From Halomonas korlensis (lineage in GTDB: Bacteria > Pseudomonadota > Gammaproteobacteria > Pseudomonadales > Halomonadaceae), in NCBI RefSeq assembly GCF_900116705.1, contig NZ_FPBP01000007.1:1-64000 (forward strand): a DNA stretch of 64,000 bases, read 5' to 3'. Both the position numbers and the translations under genes were made by a program. The notes beneath the pieces were generated by a model. That model saw only the letters and a program-made list of their open reading frames with translations, had not been told where the DNA came from and did not search any database. This document shows, piece by piece, positions 8,462-18,133 of the stretch (position 1 is the stretch's first letter; each line of letters begins with the position of its first letter).

Positions 8462-10256
8462 CCCGCGGCGGGCTGCGGCGCGCCACGTCGCGGTACTTGG
8501 TGGCCAGCTCCAGCGTCATGCCGCGGTCCAGCGGCTCGACCAGGGTGCGCTGGATCTCCTGCCAGGGCGTCTGGTGCGCCGGGTAGCGATAGCCGCCGTT
8601 GGTGTCGAGCCGCTCGCGCCGCGCCTTGAGTTCGTCGTCGTCGATCTTAAGGCGAACCTCCCCGCGGCCGAGGTCGACGCGCAACCAGTCGCCGCTTTCC
8701 AGCAGCGCAAGCCCGCCACCGATGGCCGCCTCGGGTGAGGCGTTAAGGATCGAGGGCGAACCCGAGGTACCGGACTGCCGCCCATCGCCCAGGCACGGCA
8801 GCGATTCGACGCCCTGCTTGATGAGGGCTTCCGGCGGCTGCATGTTGACCACCTCGGCGCCGCCCGGGTGGCCCACCGGTCCGGCGCCGCGCATAACCAG
8901 AATGGTGCGCTCGTCGATGCCAAGCGCGGGATCGTCGATCCGCGCGTGGTAGTCCTCGGAGCCGTCGAAGACCACCACCTTGCCGTCGAAGGCATTGGGG
9001 TCGTCGGGGTCGGAGAGAAAGCGCCGGCGAAAGTCGGGCGAGATGACGCTGGTCTTCATCAATGCCGAATCGAAGAGATTGCCCTTGAGGTTGAGGAAGC
9101 CGGCGTGCTCGACCAGCGGATTGGCGTAGCGACGAATCACGTCCTCGTCACGCGTCTCGCGCCCTTTGACGTTATCGGCAAGCGTCTGGCCGTTGATGGT
9201 CATGACCTCCCCGTGCAGATGACCCGCGCCCATCAGCTCGGTCATCACCGCCGGTACCCCACCGGCACAATAGAACTCCTCGGAGAGATACACGCCGGCC
9301 GGCATGACATTAGCCAATAGCGGGATCTCGTGCCCCAGCCGCTGCCAGTCGTCGTTGTCGAGTTCGATCCCGGCGTGCCTTGCGATGGCATTGATGTGGA
9401 CCGGCGCGTTGGATGACCCCCCCAGCGCCGAGCAGACCATGATGGCATTTTCGAAGGCCTCGCGGGTCAGGATGTCGCTGGGTCGCAGGTCATCCCAGAC
9501 CATCTCGACGCTGCGCTCGCCGGTCTGGTAGGCGACCATCGCCCGCTCCTTGTACGGCGCCGGAATCATCGCCGAGCCAGGCAGGCTCATGCCCAGTGCC
9601 TCGGCCATGGAATTCATCGACGAGGCGGTACCCATGGTGTTGCAGTGGCCGATCGACGGCGCCGAGTCGGCACCGCGCGCCAGGAACTCGTCATAGTCGA
9701 TATCGCCGGCTGCCAGGCGCTTGCGTAATTCCCAGATGATGGTACCCGAGCCGACACGCTCGCCTTCGCGCCAGCCGTTGAGCATCGGCCCCCCGGAAAG
9801 CACGATGGCCGGAATGTTCACCGTGGCGGCGGCCATCAGGCAGGCCGGCGTGGTCTTGTCGCAGCCGGTGGTGAGCACCACCCCGTCGAGCGGATAGCCA
9901 TGCAGCACCTCGACCAGCCCCAGATAAGCGAGATTGCGATCCAGCGCCGCCGTAGGACGACGCACGTTCTCGTGGATCGGATGCATCGGAAACTCGAACG
10001 GCACGCCGCCTGCCGCGCGGATGCCGTCCTTGACCCGCTTGACCAGCTCGATGTGGTGACGATTGCACGGGGTCAGGTCCGACCCGGACTGGGCGATGCC
10101 GATGATCGGCTTGCCGCTGGTCAGCTCGCCCATGGTCATGCCGTAGTTCAAATAGCGCTCGATGCACAGCGCCGTGGTCCCGGGATGTTCGGGATTATCG
10201 AACCACCAGCGGGAGCGAAGCTGGTCGGGGGTTATCTTGCGCGCATTATCGGTCAT
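8451..10256 (-). CDS. IlvD/Edd-family sugar-acid dehydratase (pentonate/hexonate type)
   Basis: Fe-S dependent dehydratase, 601 aa, converting an aldonate to its 2-keto-3-deoxy derivative. The RSRWWFDNPEHPGTTALCIERY N-terminal region, TTGCDKTTPACLMAA (second cluster cysteine) and APSIGHCNTMGTASSM (third) match the sugar-acid branch (arabinonate/xylonate/gluconate-like dehydratases) rather than IlvD of branched-chain synthesis. The Mg-binding and C-terminal GTSGSPSILNASPEAA are present. AGGAG precedes the ATG at 10256. It is divergent from the SDR/FAH operon. The exact substrate is open: the XylX-like gene at 24427 suggests a pentonate. Confidence 0.85.
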   Translation of the reverse strand: MTDNARKITPDQLRSRWWFDNPEHPGTTALCIERYLNYGMTMGELTSGKPIIGIAQSGSDLTPCNRHHIELVKRVKDGIRAAGGVPFEFPMHPIHENVRRPTAALDRNLAYLGLVEVLHGYPLDGVVLTTGCDKTTPACLMAAATVNIPAIVLSGGPMLNGWREGERVGSGTIIWELRKRLAAGDIDYDEFLARGADSAPSIGHCNTMGTASSMNSMAEALGMSLPGSAMIPAPYKERAMVAYQTGERSVEMVWDDLRPSDILTREAFENAIMVCSALGGSSNAPVHINAIARHAGIELDNDDWQRLGHEIPLLANVMPAGVYLSEEFYCAGGVPAVMTELMGAGHLHGEVMTINGQTLADNVKGRETRDEDVIRRYANPLVEHAGFLNLKGNLFDSALMKTSVISPDFRRRFLSDPDDPNAFDGKVVVFDGSEDYHARIDDPALGIDERTILVMRGAGPVGHPGGAEVVNMQPPEALIKQGVESLPCLGDGRQSGTSGSPSILNASPEAAIGGGLALLESGDWLRVDLGRGEVRLKIDDDELKARRERLDTNGGYRYPAHQTPWQEIQRTLVEPLDRGMTLELATKYRDVARRSPPRDNH

Positions 10257-11282
<1,026 letters not shown>

Positions 11283-11285
<3 letters not shown>

Positions 11286-11324
11286 CAGGGCTTACCTGAC
11301 AGGGCTTATCTGACACTATCTTCT
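11283..11324. repeat. 14-bp tandem repeat overlapping the SDR stop codon
   Basis: Units start at 11283, 11297 and 11311: TGACAGGGCTTACC, then TGACAGGGCTTATC, then a decayed third copy. The SDR stop TGA is the first base triplet of unit 1, so each copy repeats the stop sequence. Located in the 78-bp spacer before the FAH gene. Confidence 0.8.
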
Positions 11325-11363
11325 GACAAGAACAGCGCCCACCCGACAGAGGAAAGAATCCCC

Positions 11364-12215
11364 ATGAAATTATTGCGCTTCGGCCCCCCGGGCCGTGAAA
11401 AGCCCGGCCTGCTGGATGCCCAGGGCGTGATCCGCGACCTCTCGGCCCACCTGCCCGACCTCGACGGTCGCCACCTCGGCCACGACCGCCTGGCGACGCT
11501 GGCCGACCTGGACCCTGCCACCCTGCCGGAAGTCCCCGAGGGCATCCGCCTCGGCCCCTGCGTCAAAGGTGTCGGCAAGTTCCTGTGTATCGGGCTCAAC
11601 TACTCGGATCACGCCGCCGAAACCGGTGCTCAGGTGCCCCCCGAGCCGGTGGTGTTCAACAAGTGGACGAGCGCCATCTGCGGCCCGAATGACAACGTCA
11701 TGATCCCGCGCGACTCGCAGAAGACCGATTGGGAAGTCGAACTGGGCGTGGTGATCGGCGAAGGGGGCAAGTACATCGAGGAAGCCAATGCCATGAGGCA
11801 TGTGGCGGGCTATTGCGTGGTCAACGATGTCTCGGAGCGCGAGTTTCAGCTCGAACGCAGCGGTACCTGGGACAAGGGCAAGGGCTGCGACACCTTCGGC
11901 CCATTAGGGCCCTGGCTGGTCACGTCCGATGAGGTCGCCGACCCGCACGAGCTCGCCATGTGGCTCGAGGTCGACGGCAAGCGCTACCAGGACGGCAGCA
12001 CCCGCACCATGGTGTATCGGATTCCTTTCTTGATCAGTTATCTGAGCCGTTTCATGAGCCTACAGCCGGGCGACGTGATCTCGACCGGCACCCCGCCCGG
12101 CGTCGGCATGGGCCAGAAGCCGCCGGTATACCTCCGTCCCGGTCAGCGGATGCGTCTGGGCATCGAGGGGCTGGGCGAACAGAGCCAGCACGTGGTCGCC
12201 GACGAGCCCAACTGA
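11364..12215 (+). CDS. FAH-family hydrolase, probable 2,4-diketo-3-deoxy-L-fuconate hydrolase
   Basis: 283 aa of the fumarylacetoacetate hydrolase superfamily. The metal-binding motifs are seen: EVELGVVIG (about 130), SEREFQLERSGTWDKGKGCDTFGP (about 155-178) and the closing ISTGTPPGVGMGQKP (about 237). These and the N-terminus MKLLRFGPPGREKPGLLD match the hydrolases that split 2,4-diketo-3-deoxy-L-fuconate (or -rhamnonate) to pyruvate and L-lactate. GAGGAAAG precedes the ATG. It sits behind the DHRS6-like SDR, which would make its substrate, and fucD lies elsewhere in the island at 25639. Ureidoglycolate lyase-like annotation is the common alternative name. Confidence 0.83.
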   Translation: MKLLRFGPPGREKPGLLDAQGVIRDLSAHLPDLDGRHLGHDRLATLADLDPATLPEVPEGIRLGPCVKGVGKFLCIGLNYSDHAAETGAQVPPEPVVFNKWTSAICGPNDNVMIPRDSQKTDWEVELGVVIGEGGKYIEEANAMRHVAGYCVVNDVSEREFQLERSGTWDKGKGCDTFGPLGPWLVTSDEVADPHELAMWLEVDGKRYQDGSTRTMVYRIPFLISYLSRFMSLQPGDVISTGTPPGVGMGQKPPVYLRPGQRMRLGIEGLGEQSQHVVADEPN

Positions 12216-12279
12216 GCCAAACGCGTCTGGACCAGGTCGTCAGCGCCGAACCAGACTGCATCGAGAGGAGCGCCGAGCC

Positions 12280-13302
12280 ATGCGCAGCATCGTCTGTACC
12301 CGCCCCGGGCTGATGGAACCTAATGATCGGGAAGCGCCTGTTTGCGGTGCCGGCGAGGCCCTGCTGCGCGTCCGGCGCGTCGGCATCTGTGGCACCGATA
12401 TCCACGCCTTCGGCGGCAACCAGCCCTACTTTGCCTATCCGCGCGTGCTGGGCCATGAACTGGCCGGCGAGATCGTGCAGGTGGGCGACAGTCAGCACCA
12501 GGCACTGGTGGGACAGAACGCCTCCGTCATTCCCTATCTGCACTGCGGTGAATGCCGCGCCTGCCAAAGAGGGCTTACCAACTGCTGCCAGCGGATCAAG
12601 GTCATCGGCGTGCATCGCGACGGCGGCATGTGCGACACGCTGGTCGTGCCCATCGATCACTTGATCCCCTCGACCACGCTGTCACTTGACCAGCTCGCGC
12701 TGATGGAATGCCTGGCCATCGGTGCCCACGCCGTGCGTCGCAGCGCGCTGGCGCCGGGGGAGCTAGCGGTCGTGGTAGGCGCCGGCCCGATCGGCATGGG
12801 TGTGGCGCAGTTCGCTCGTGAATGCGATGCCCGCGTCGTAGTGATCGACACCAACGAACAACGACTGGCCTTCTGCCGCGAGACGTTGAACATCGAGCAC
12901 ACTTTCAGTCCCTTGCAACACGATTCGCTAGCACAGCTGGATGCCCTGAGCGCCGGCGCGCTGGCGGACGTGGTGTTCGACGCCACCGGCAATGCCGAGG
13001 CCATGCAGCGGGGGTTCGACCTGGTCGGACAGGCGGGACGCTACGTGCTGGTCAGCATCGTCAAGGCGGACATCAGCTTTCACGACCCGGACTTTCACCG
13101 CAAGGAAATGACCCTGCTCAGCAGCCGCAATGCCACCCGGAAGGATTTCGATTGGGTCGCAACGCTGATGGAGGCCGGCAGGCTGCACGAGACGGCGATG
13201 ATCACCCACCGCGACGAACTCGATGCGGTTCCCGAACGCATGGCGGCGTGGTGCGACCCGTCCAACGCCGTGATCAAGGCCATGATCCATCTCGACCGCT
13301 GA
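12280..13302 (+). CDS. Zn-dependent medium-chain alcohol/polyol dehydrogenase
   Basis: MDR-family NAD-dependent dehydrogenase, 340 aa. Catalytic zinc ligands are in GICGTDIHAFGG (about 37-48) and GHELAGEI (about 62); the structural-zinc cysteines are in CGECRACQRGLTNCC (about 89-103); the Rossmann loop is VVGAGPIGMGV (about 165). This resembles L-galactonate/L-gulonate 5-dehydrogenases and RspB-like proteins that oxidise sugar acids to 5- or 3-keto forms. It is third in the operon before uxaA, so an aldonate oxidation feeding tagaturonate/altronate or the fuconate-like pathway is likely. The true substrate is undecided. Good GAGGAGC ribosome site. Confidence 0.82.
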   Translation: MRSIVCTRPGLMEPNDREAPVCGAGEALLRVRRVGICGTDIHAFGGNQPYFAYPRVLGHELAGEIVQVGDSQHQALVGQNASVIPYLHCGECRACQRGLTNCCQRIKVIGVHRDGGMCDTLVVPIDHLIPSTTLSLDQLALMECLAIGAHAVRRSALAPGELAVVVGAGPIGMGVAQFARECDARVVVIDTNEQRLAFCRETLNIEHTFSPLQHDSLAQLDALSAGALADVVFDATGNAEAMQRGFDLVGQAGRYVLVSIVKADISFHDPDFHRKEMTLLSSRNATRKDFDWVATLMEAGRLHETAMITHRDELDAVPERMAAWCDPSNAVIKAMIHLDR

Positions 13303-13335
13303 GCTATTGCCATCGCCATCGAACAGGAGCCTGCG

Positions 13336-14976
13336 ATGAACCAGACCATTGCCAGTGACAGCGGACAGCTCGAGAGCCTGCGCGTGCATGCCGCCGATAA
13401 CGTCCGCGTCGCTCTCAAGGACCTTCCCACCGGCAGCGAGATCGACGACGACGGGCGGCGCATCACGCTGGTCGAACCGATCCGCCACAAGCACAAGTTT
13501 GCGCTGGCGCCGCTGGCCCTCGGCGACACGGTGATCATGTATGGCGTCACCGTCGGCCGTGCCACCCAGTCCATCGCCGAGGGCGCCGCGATCACTACCG
13601 GCAATCTCGAACACAGCACCGATTCGGCCACAGCCCAGGCGCGTCGCGGCAGCTGGCAGGCACCGGACGTCTCCCGATTCGAGGGTGCGACCTTCGATGG
13701 CTACCATCGCCCCGACGGACGCGTCGGCACGGCCAATGTGTGGCTGGTCGTACCGCTGGTATTCTGCGAGAACCGCAATATCGAGGTGCTGCGCCAGTGC
13801 GTCGCCGACGCCTTGGGCGAGGACCCGTACCGCGACTACAAGCGGCTCGCCAGGGAACTGCTGCATGGCGCAGCCGGTGCCGAACCCGCCGCACCGCCCG
13901 CCGAGCGCCTGTTTCCCAACGTGGACGGGGTGCGCTTTCTCACCCATACCCTGGGCTGCGGGGGAACCGACGACGATGCCCAGGCGCTCTGCCGGCTGCT
14001 CGCCGGCTATATCTGTCACCCGAACGTGGCCGGTGCCACGGTGCTCAGCCTGGGCTGCCAGAAGGCCCAGATCGAGATGATCAAGCGCGCCGTCGCCGCA
14101 CGCGACCCCCAGGGCCTGCGTCCCGTGCACTATCTCGAGCAGCAGGCCAGCATCAGCGAGGAAGCGCTGATTCGTGAGGCGCTGACCACCATCTTCGATG
14201 GGCTTGCCGAGGCCAACCGCGTCGAGCGTGCCCCGGCCTCGCTCACGGAACTCAGCGTCGGCGTGGAGTGTGGCGGCTCCGACGGTTTCTCGGGGCTCTC
14301 GGCCAATCCAGTGGTCGGCGCCCTGGTCGATCGCCTGGTGGCGATTGGCGGCAGTGGCATCCTGAGCGAATTCCCTGAACTCTGCGGCGTCGAGCACGAA
14401 CTGATTGCTCGCTGCCGCGACGACGCCACTGCCGAGCGTTTCCGCTCGCTGATGGACGCCTATCAGCGCCATGCCGCCAGCGTAGGGGCCGACTTCTCGA
14501 TGAACCCCTCGCCCGGCAACGTTCGCGACGGTTTGATCACCGACGCCATGAAATCCGCCGGCGCCGCCAAGAAAGGCGGCGACAGCCCGGTGGTCGATGT
14601 CCTCGACTACACCGAGCCGCAGACCCGCAAGGGGCTCAACCTGCTGTGCTCTCCTGGCAACGACGTGGAATCCACCACGGCCCTGGCCGGGTCCGGCGCC
14701 AACCTGATCCTCTTCACCACCGGGCTCGGCACCCCCACCGGCAACCCCGTCACGCCGGTGCTAAAGATCGCCAGCAACAGCGAATTGGCCAGGCGCATGT
14801 CCGATATCATCGACTTCGATGCCGGGCCGGTGATTCGCGGCGAGGCGACGATCGACGAGCTCGCCGACCAACTGCTGCAACTCTGCGTGGACGCGGCCTC
14901 CGGGCGCTATCGCTCCCGGGCCGTCAACCTGGCCCAGTACGATTTCATTCCCTGGAAACGCGGCGTCTCGCTATGA
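13336..14976 (+). CDS. uxaA: Altronate dehydratase, full-length
   Basis: 546 aa. It dehydrates D-altronate to 2-keto-3-deoxy-D-gluconate in hexuronate catabolism. Both halves are present in one chain: an N-terminal SAF-type domain (about residues 12-90) and the large C-terminal domain with VECGGSDGFSGLSANP, LGCGGTDDDAQAL and the late GSGANLILFTTGLGTPTGNPV metal/substrate loop. Many sugar-acid dehydratases of this family split these halves into two genes. AGGAG precedes the ATG by 6 nt. The gene follows the Zn-dehydrogenase by 33 bases and precedes uxaB by 34, so one transcript is likely. No KDG kinase or Eda aldolase is in the window to use the product. Confidence 0.92.
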   Translation: MNQTIASDSGQLESLRVHAADNVRVALKDLPTGSEIDDDGRRITLVEPIRHKHKFALAPLALGDTVIMYGVTVGRATQSIAEGAAITTGNLEHSTDSATAQARRGSWQAPDVSRFEGATFDGYHRPDGRVGTANVWLVVPLVFCENRNIEVLRQCVADALGEDPYRDYKRLARELLHGAAGAEPAAPPAERLFPNVDGVRFLTHTLGCGGTDDDAQALCRLLAGYICHPNVAGATVLSLGCQKAQIEMIKRAVAARDPQGLRPVHYLEQQASISEEALIREALTTIFDGLAEANRVERAPASLTELSVGVECGGSDGFSGLSANPVVGALVDRLVAIGGSGILSEFPELCGVEHELIARCRDDATAERFRSLMDAYQRHAASVGADFSMNPSPGNVRDGLITDAMKSAGAAKKGGDSPVVDVLDYTEPQTRKGLNLLCSPGNDVESTTALAGSGANLILFTTGLGTPTGNPVTPVLKIASNSELARRMSDIIDFDAGPVIRGEATIDELADQLLQLCVDAASGRYRSRAVNLAQYDFIPWKRGVSL

Positions 14977-15010
14977 ATGCCGTGCCGCGCACGCCCGACA
15001 GGAGCCGAGG

Positions 15011-16141
15011 ATGACCCAGAACGCCGAGATCCTGCAGTTCGGAACCAGCCGTTTCTTGCTGGCCCACGTGGATTATTTCGTCAGCCAGTCGCTGGCCGCG
15101 AGCCACAGCGACAAGCGCATCGTCATCGTCCAGGGCTCCTCGCGGCCGGCCGGCCGGCAGAAGGCTCGCGACCTCGCCGCCCGGCTGCGCTATCCGGTGC
15201 GTTTTCGCGGCCAGCGCGACGGTCAGAGCGTCGATCACGAAGAGATAGTCGACAGTCTCGCGGCCTGCCTGATCGCCGACGAGGACTGGGCGGAGATCGA
15301 GCGGCGTTTCTGCGAGGACGTCACCCACGTCGTGTCCAACACCGGGGAGGACGGTTACGCCGTGCCGGTGGATGATTCGCCCCTGCATCCCCTGCCCGCT
15401 AGTTTCCCCACGCGATTGACGCGTTTATTGAATGCACGCTTTCACCACGGCGGCGCCGGGGTCACGCTGATGCCCTGCGAACTGGTGCATGCCAACGGCC
15501 AGCGCCTCAAGGCCATCGTGCAGGAGCAGGCACAGCGCGCCTACGGCGACGCTGATTTCTCCGCCTGGCTGGATCGCGAGTGCCTTTGGGTCGATACGCT
15601 GGTCGATCGCATCGTCTCCGCGACCATCGAACCGGTCGGCGCCGTCGCCGAACCCTACGGCCTCTGGGCCGTTCGCGATGCCCCGGGGCTTGAGCTGCCC
15701 TGCCGGCATCCCGACGTTCAGGTCGTCGACGATCTCGCTCCGTTCGAGCAGCGCAAGCTGCATATTCTCAACCTGTCGCATACCTGGCTGGTCCACCATT
15801 GGCGCGCCTCGGGGCTGACCACGACGCTTCGCTTCGTCCGCGAGGCCATGAACGCGCCGGCGCTGCGCCAGCCGCTGGAAACCATGCTCAGAGAGGAAGC
15901 CTTACCGGTGCTGGAGCGTCAGATGCCCGGCATGGCACTCGACATGGACCTCGAACAGTACCTTGCCACGACGCTCGAACGGTTCGACAATCCCTTCCTC
16001 GACCACCGTCTCGAGGATATCGCCCAGCACCACGCCGAAAAGCTCCGACGACGTCTGCTGCCGGTTCACGAGATGGGCAGGATTCAAGGCAGCCAGACTC
16101 CCCGGCTAGACGAGGTGCTGAAAGCCGAAAGTATGACCTGA
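15011..16141 (+). CDS. uxaB: Tagaturonate reductase-like, mannitol dehydrogenase family (short form)
   Basis: 376 aa NAD-dependent polyol/aldonate dehydrogenase. The N-terminal strand-loop ILQFGTSRFLLAHVDYF matches the coenzyme fold of the UxaB/UxuB/MtlD family, and the catalytic lysine region KLHILNLSHTWLVHHW (about residue 250) is present. It is about 100 residues shorter than the well-known E. coli UxaB (roughly 480), so it belongs to a shorter subfamily. Reaction expected: tagaturonate + NADH to altronate (or a related 3-keto/5-keto hexonate). Placed last in the operon straight after uxaA, which would use its product. The assignment to UxaB rests on this context as much as on sequence. 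Confidence 0.72.
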   Translation: MTQNAEILQFGTSRFLLAHVDYFVSQSLAASHSDKRIVIVQGSSRPAGRQKARDLAARLRYPVRFRGQRDGQSVDHEEIVDSLAACLIADEDWAEIERRFCEDVTHVVSNTGEDGYAVPVDDSPLHPLPASFPTRLTRLLNARFHHGGAGVTLMPCELVHANGQRLKAIVQEQAQRAYGDADFSAWLDRECLWVDTLVDRIVSATIEPVGAVAEPYGLWAVRDAPGLELPCRHPDVQVVDDLAPFEQRKLHILNLSHTWLVHHWRASGLTTTLRFVREAMNAPALRQPLETMLREEALPVLERQMPGMALDMDLEQYLATTLERFDNPFLDHRLEDIAQHHAEKLRRRLLPVHEMGRIQGSQTPRLDEVLKAESMT

Positions 16142-16201
16142 CGACCGAACAATGAAGCAAGCAGGCCTGAAGGGGATGGCGCGAGTGTTGCTTGCAGGCG
16201 G

Positions 16202-16924
16202 TCAAGGATTAGACGACAAGCGCTTCTTGAGCTGCATGTAGGTACCGTAGTGGCGGTCCAGGTGACGGCGCATGGCCGCCTCGGCGGCATCGGGATCGCG
16301 CGACTCGATGGCCTTGACGAGTTCGGTATGCGCTGCCGTCGCGGCCTTGTCCTCGTCCTGCTGCTGAAGCACCTGGGCGCGACGGTCGTCGAGCCACTCG
16401 GAGAGCGCGACATGAATGGCATCGAAGATCGGGTTGCGACCGATGCTGGCCAGGACGCCATGGAAAACGTTGTCGGAGCGCTTGAAGCGCGCCTCGTCAC
16501 CGATCGCGTCGCGATTGTCCTGCAGGGCGTCGCGCAGTCGTTGAAGGTCCTCCTCACTGGCATTGACGGCGGCATAACGCGCCAGTGAGATTTCGAACAT
16601 GGCGCGGGCTTCCTGAAAGTACTGCTGTCCAGCAGGCTTGGAGAGCAACTGACGGGTCACGCCGGACAGGCGAGCCATCACCGCCTCCGCCGTCGGCCGG
16701 ATGACCCGCGCGCGCGTGCCACTGTTGATGGCGATCAGGCCCAGACGCTGCAGGTAGAACAAGGCCTCGCGCACTGCCGGACGACCGACACCGAACTGCT
16801 CCATCAGCTCCCTCTCCGAGGGTAGTTGAGCGTTCTCGCTCAGACGACCCTCGAGGATCTCGGCTTCCAGCTGTTCGGCAACCTGTTCGGACAGCGTCTT
16901 GCGCTCCACCTGGTATCGACTCAT
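16202..16924 (-). CDS. GntR-family transcription regulator, FadR/NanR subfamily
   Basis: 240 aa. N-terminal winged helix-turn-helix (about residues 8-75) with the family motif LPSERELMEQFGVGRPAVREAL, then an all-helical FCD ligand-binding domain with metal-type histidines (HGVLA, HTELVKAI, RRHLDRHYG). The ATG at 16924 is chosen because it starts the family-like MSRYQVERKT and has AGGAGAGG upstream; an in-frame start at 16984 lacks support. It is convergent with uxaB and points away from the TRAP operon. Such regulators sense sugar acids or organic acids and repress catabolic genes. The shared TGTCATAC motif of the island is its most likely operator. Confidence 0.88.
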   Translation of the reverse strand: MSRYQVERKTLSEQVAEQLEAEILEGRLSENAQLPSERELMEQFGVGRPAVREALFYLQRLGLIAINSGTRARVIRPTAEAVMARLSGVTRQLLSKPAGQQYFQEARAMFEISLARYAAVNASEEDLQRLRDALQDNRDAIGDEARFKRSDNVFHGVLASIGRNPIFDAIHVALSEWLDDRRAQVLQQQDEDKAATAAHTELVKAIESRDPDAAEAAMRRHLDRHYGTYMQLKKRLSSNP

Positions 16925-17031
16925 GCACGCCCTCTCCTGAGTGTCCGTAGTGAAGAAAGGCTGGCCTTCTCCACATCTCGCCATATTTTACCCCATCTTG
17001 GCGCCATTTCGGGGCAAATGCGGCACCTGTT

Positions 17032-18108
17032 TCAGGACAAGGGTGCCAGCGGCTCGACATCGAACTCCGTCGCCAGCGAGGCATAGGCTGCCTGGTTGGC
17101 ACTGTCCAGCGGGATGCCTTCGGCATCTCGCCGGGAACGGCAACGCCATTCGCGATCGCCAGGTGCCAGCACCTCGGCGCCGTCGTTGGCGGGCTGGGCA
17201 CGCAGGTCCGCCAAGTACTCGCGCAGGCAGGCATCGAAGGACGCGCGCTCGCTGAAGGCGCCGGGGTTCATGGCCAGGAAGAAATGCCCCACCCCGCGCG
17301 GGGTCTGCATGTCGGGCCCGCCCATCGGCAACAGGCGAAAGCCATTGAGCATGCCCGAGAGCGTCGAGCTCAATACCTCGACCATGCCGCCGAGTCCCGC
17401 ACCCTTGAAGCCGAAATCGCTGCCGCCCAGCGGCAACAACGCGGCGACCTCGGCCGGGGTCCGGGTCACACGACCCGAGACATCGGCGGCCACCTGATCG
17501 GGCAGTTCACGGCCGATGGCGCCGTACTGCTGAACGCGGTTCCAGGGCACCGAGCTCGTCGCCATGTCGAGCAGGTAGGGGGTTTCCCCGCCCAGCGGCG
17601 CCGCGAAGGCGATCGGATTGGTCCCATGAAACGGCGTCTTGCCCTCATGAAGCAGCACGAAGGGGTCGGAATTGCAGAAGGCCATGCCGATCAACCCGCG
17701 CTCCGCCGCGGCCAGGGCGTAGCAGCCCGCGGCGCCGAAATGCGAGGAGTTGCCCACCGCGACGGCACCGAGCCCCATCGTTTCGGCCATCTCGGCGGCG
17801 TGCGCCATAGCCGTATAGCCCGCCAGATGGCCCAGGCCGTCGTCGGCATCCAGATATCCGGTGGCCGGCAGCCGCCGCGTAAAACGCATGTCGGGCCGGC
17901 CATTGAGGCGTCCTCCCTGCAGTGCCTTGATGTAATGCGGCAACAGCCTCAGCCCATGGCTATCCGTGCCCATGCGCGAGGCGGTGACCAGTGCACGCGT
18001 CGTGGCCTGCGCAGAGGCCGTACCGGCCCCCGCCCGGTGCAGGACCCGCTCCATGAAACGCTCCAGGTCGTTAACGGCAACGCGAAATTCCGGCGAATCG
18101 GGTGTCAT
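17032..18108 (-). CDS. Ldh2/MdhA-family oxidoreductase (malate/ureidoglycolate/2-ketogulonate reductase type)
   Basis: 358 aa NAD(P)-dependent dehydrogenase of the malate/L-lactate dehydrogenase-2 family (YiaK, AllD, ComC). Family pattern: GTDSHGLRLLPHYIKALQGG (catalytic His, about 52), VGNSSHFGAAGCYALAA (about 119), HGTNPIAFAAP (about 160), and ATSSVPWNRV. The first ATG is at 18108 with AAGGAG 10 nt upstream; a TTG two codons earlier is less likely. It lies last in a minus-strand operon dctP-dctQ-dctM-this gene, so it should oxidise or reduce the 2-hydroxy acid that the TRAP system imports. The exact substrate is not readable. Confidence 0.83.
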   Translation of the reverse strand: MTPDSPEFRVAVNDLERFMERVLHRAGAGTASAQATTRALVTASRMGTDSHGLRLLPHYIKALQGGRLNGRPDMRFTRRLPATGYLDADDGLGHLAGYTAMAHAAEMAETMGLGAVAVGNSSHFGAAGCYALAAAERGLIGMAFCNSDPFVLLHEGKTPFHGTNPIAFAAPLGGETPYLLDMATSSVPWNRVQQYGAIGRELPDQVAADVSGRVTRTPAEVAALLPLGGSDFGFKGAGLGGMVEVLSSTLSGMLNGFRLLPMGGPDMQTPRGVGHFFLAMNPGAFSERASFDACLREYLADLRAQPANDGAEVLAPGDREWRCRSRRDAEGIPLDSANQAAYASLATEFDVEPLAPLS

Positions 18109-18133
18109 TGGCAATCAGCTCCTTCGGACAGGC

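Noticed and set aside
12928..14472. 514-aa minus-strand frame over the Zn-dehydrogenase and uxaA
   Set aside because: Antisense to two genes with intact catalytic motifs; low complexity composition typical of shadow frames.
16150..16200. Possible terminator with GCAAGCA/TGCTTGC arms between uxaB and the GntR gene
   Set aside because: Stem of only 7 bp with a 26-nt loop and no T-run; too weak to call.
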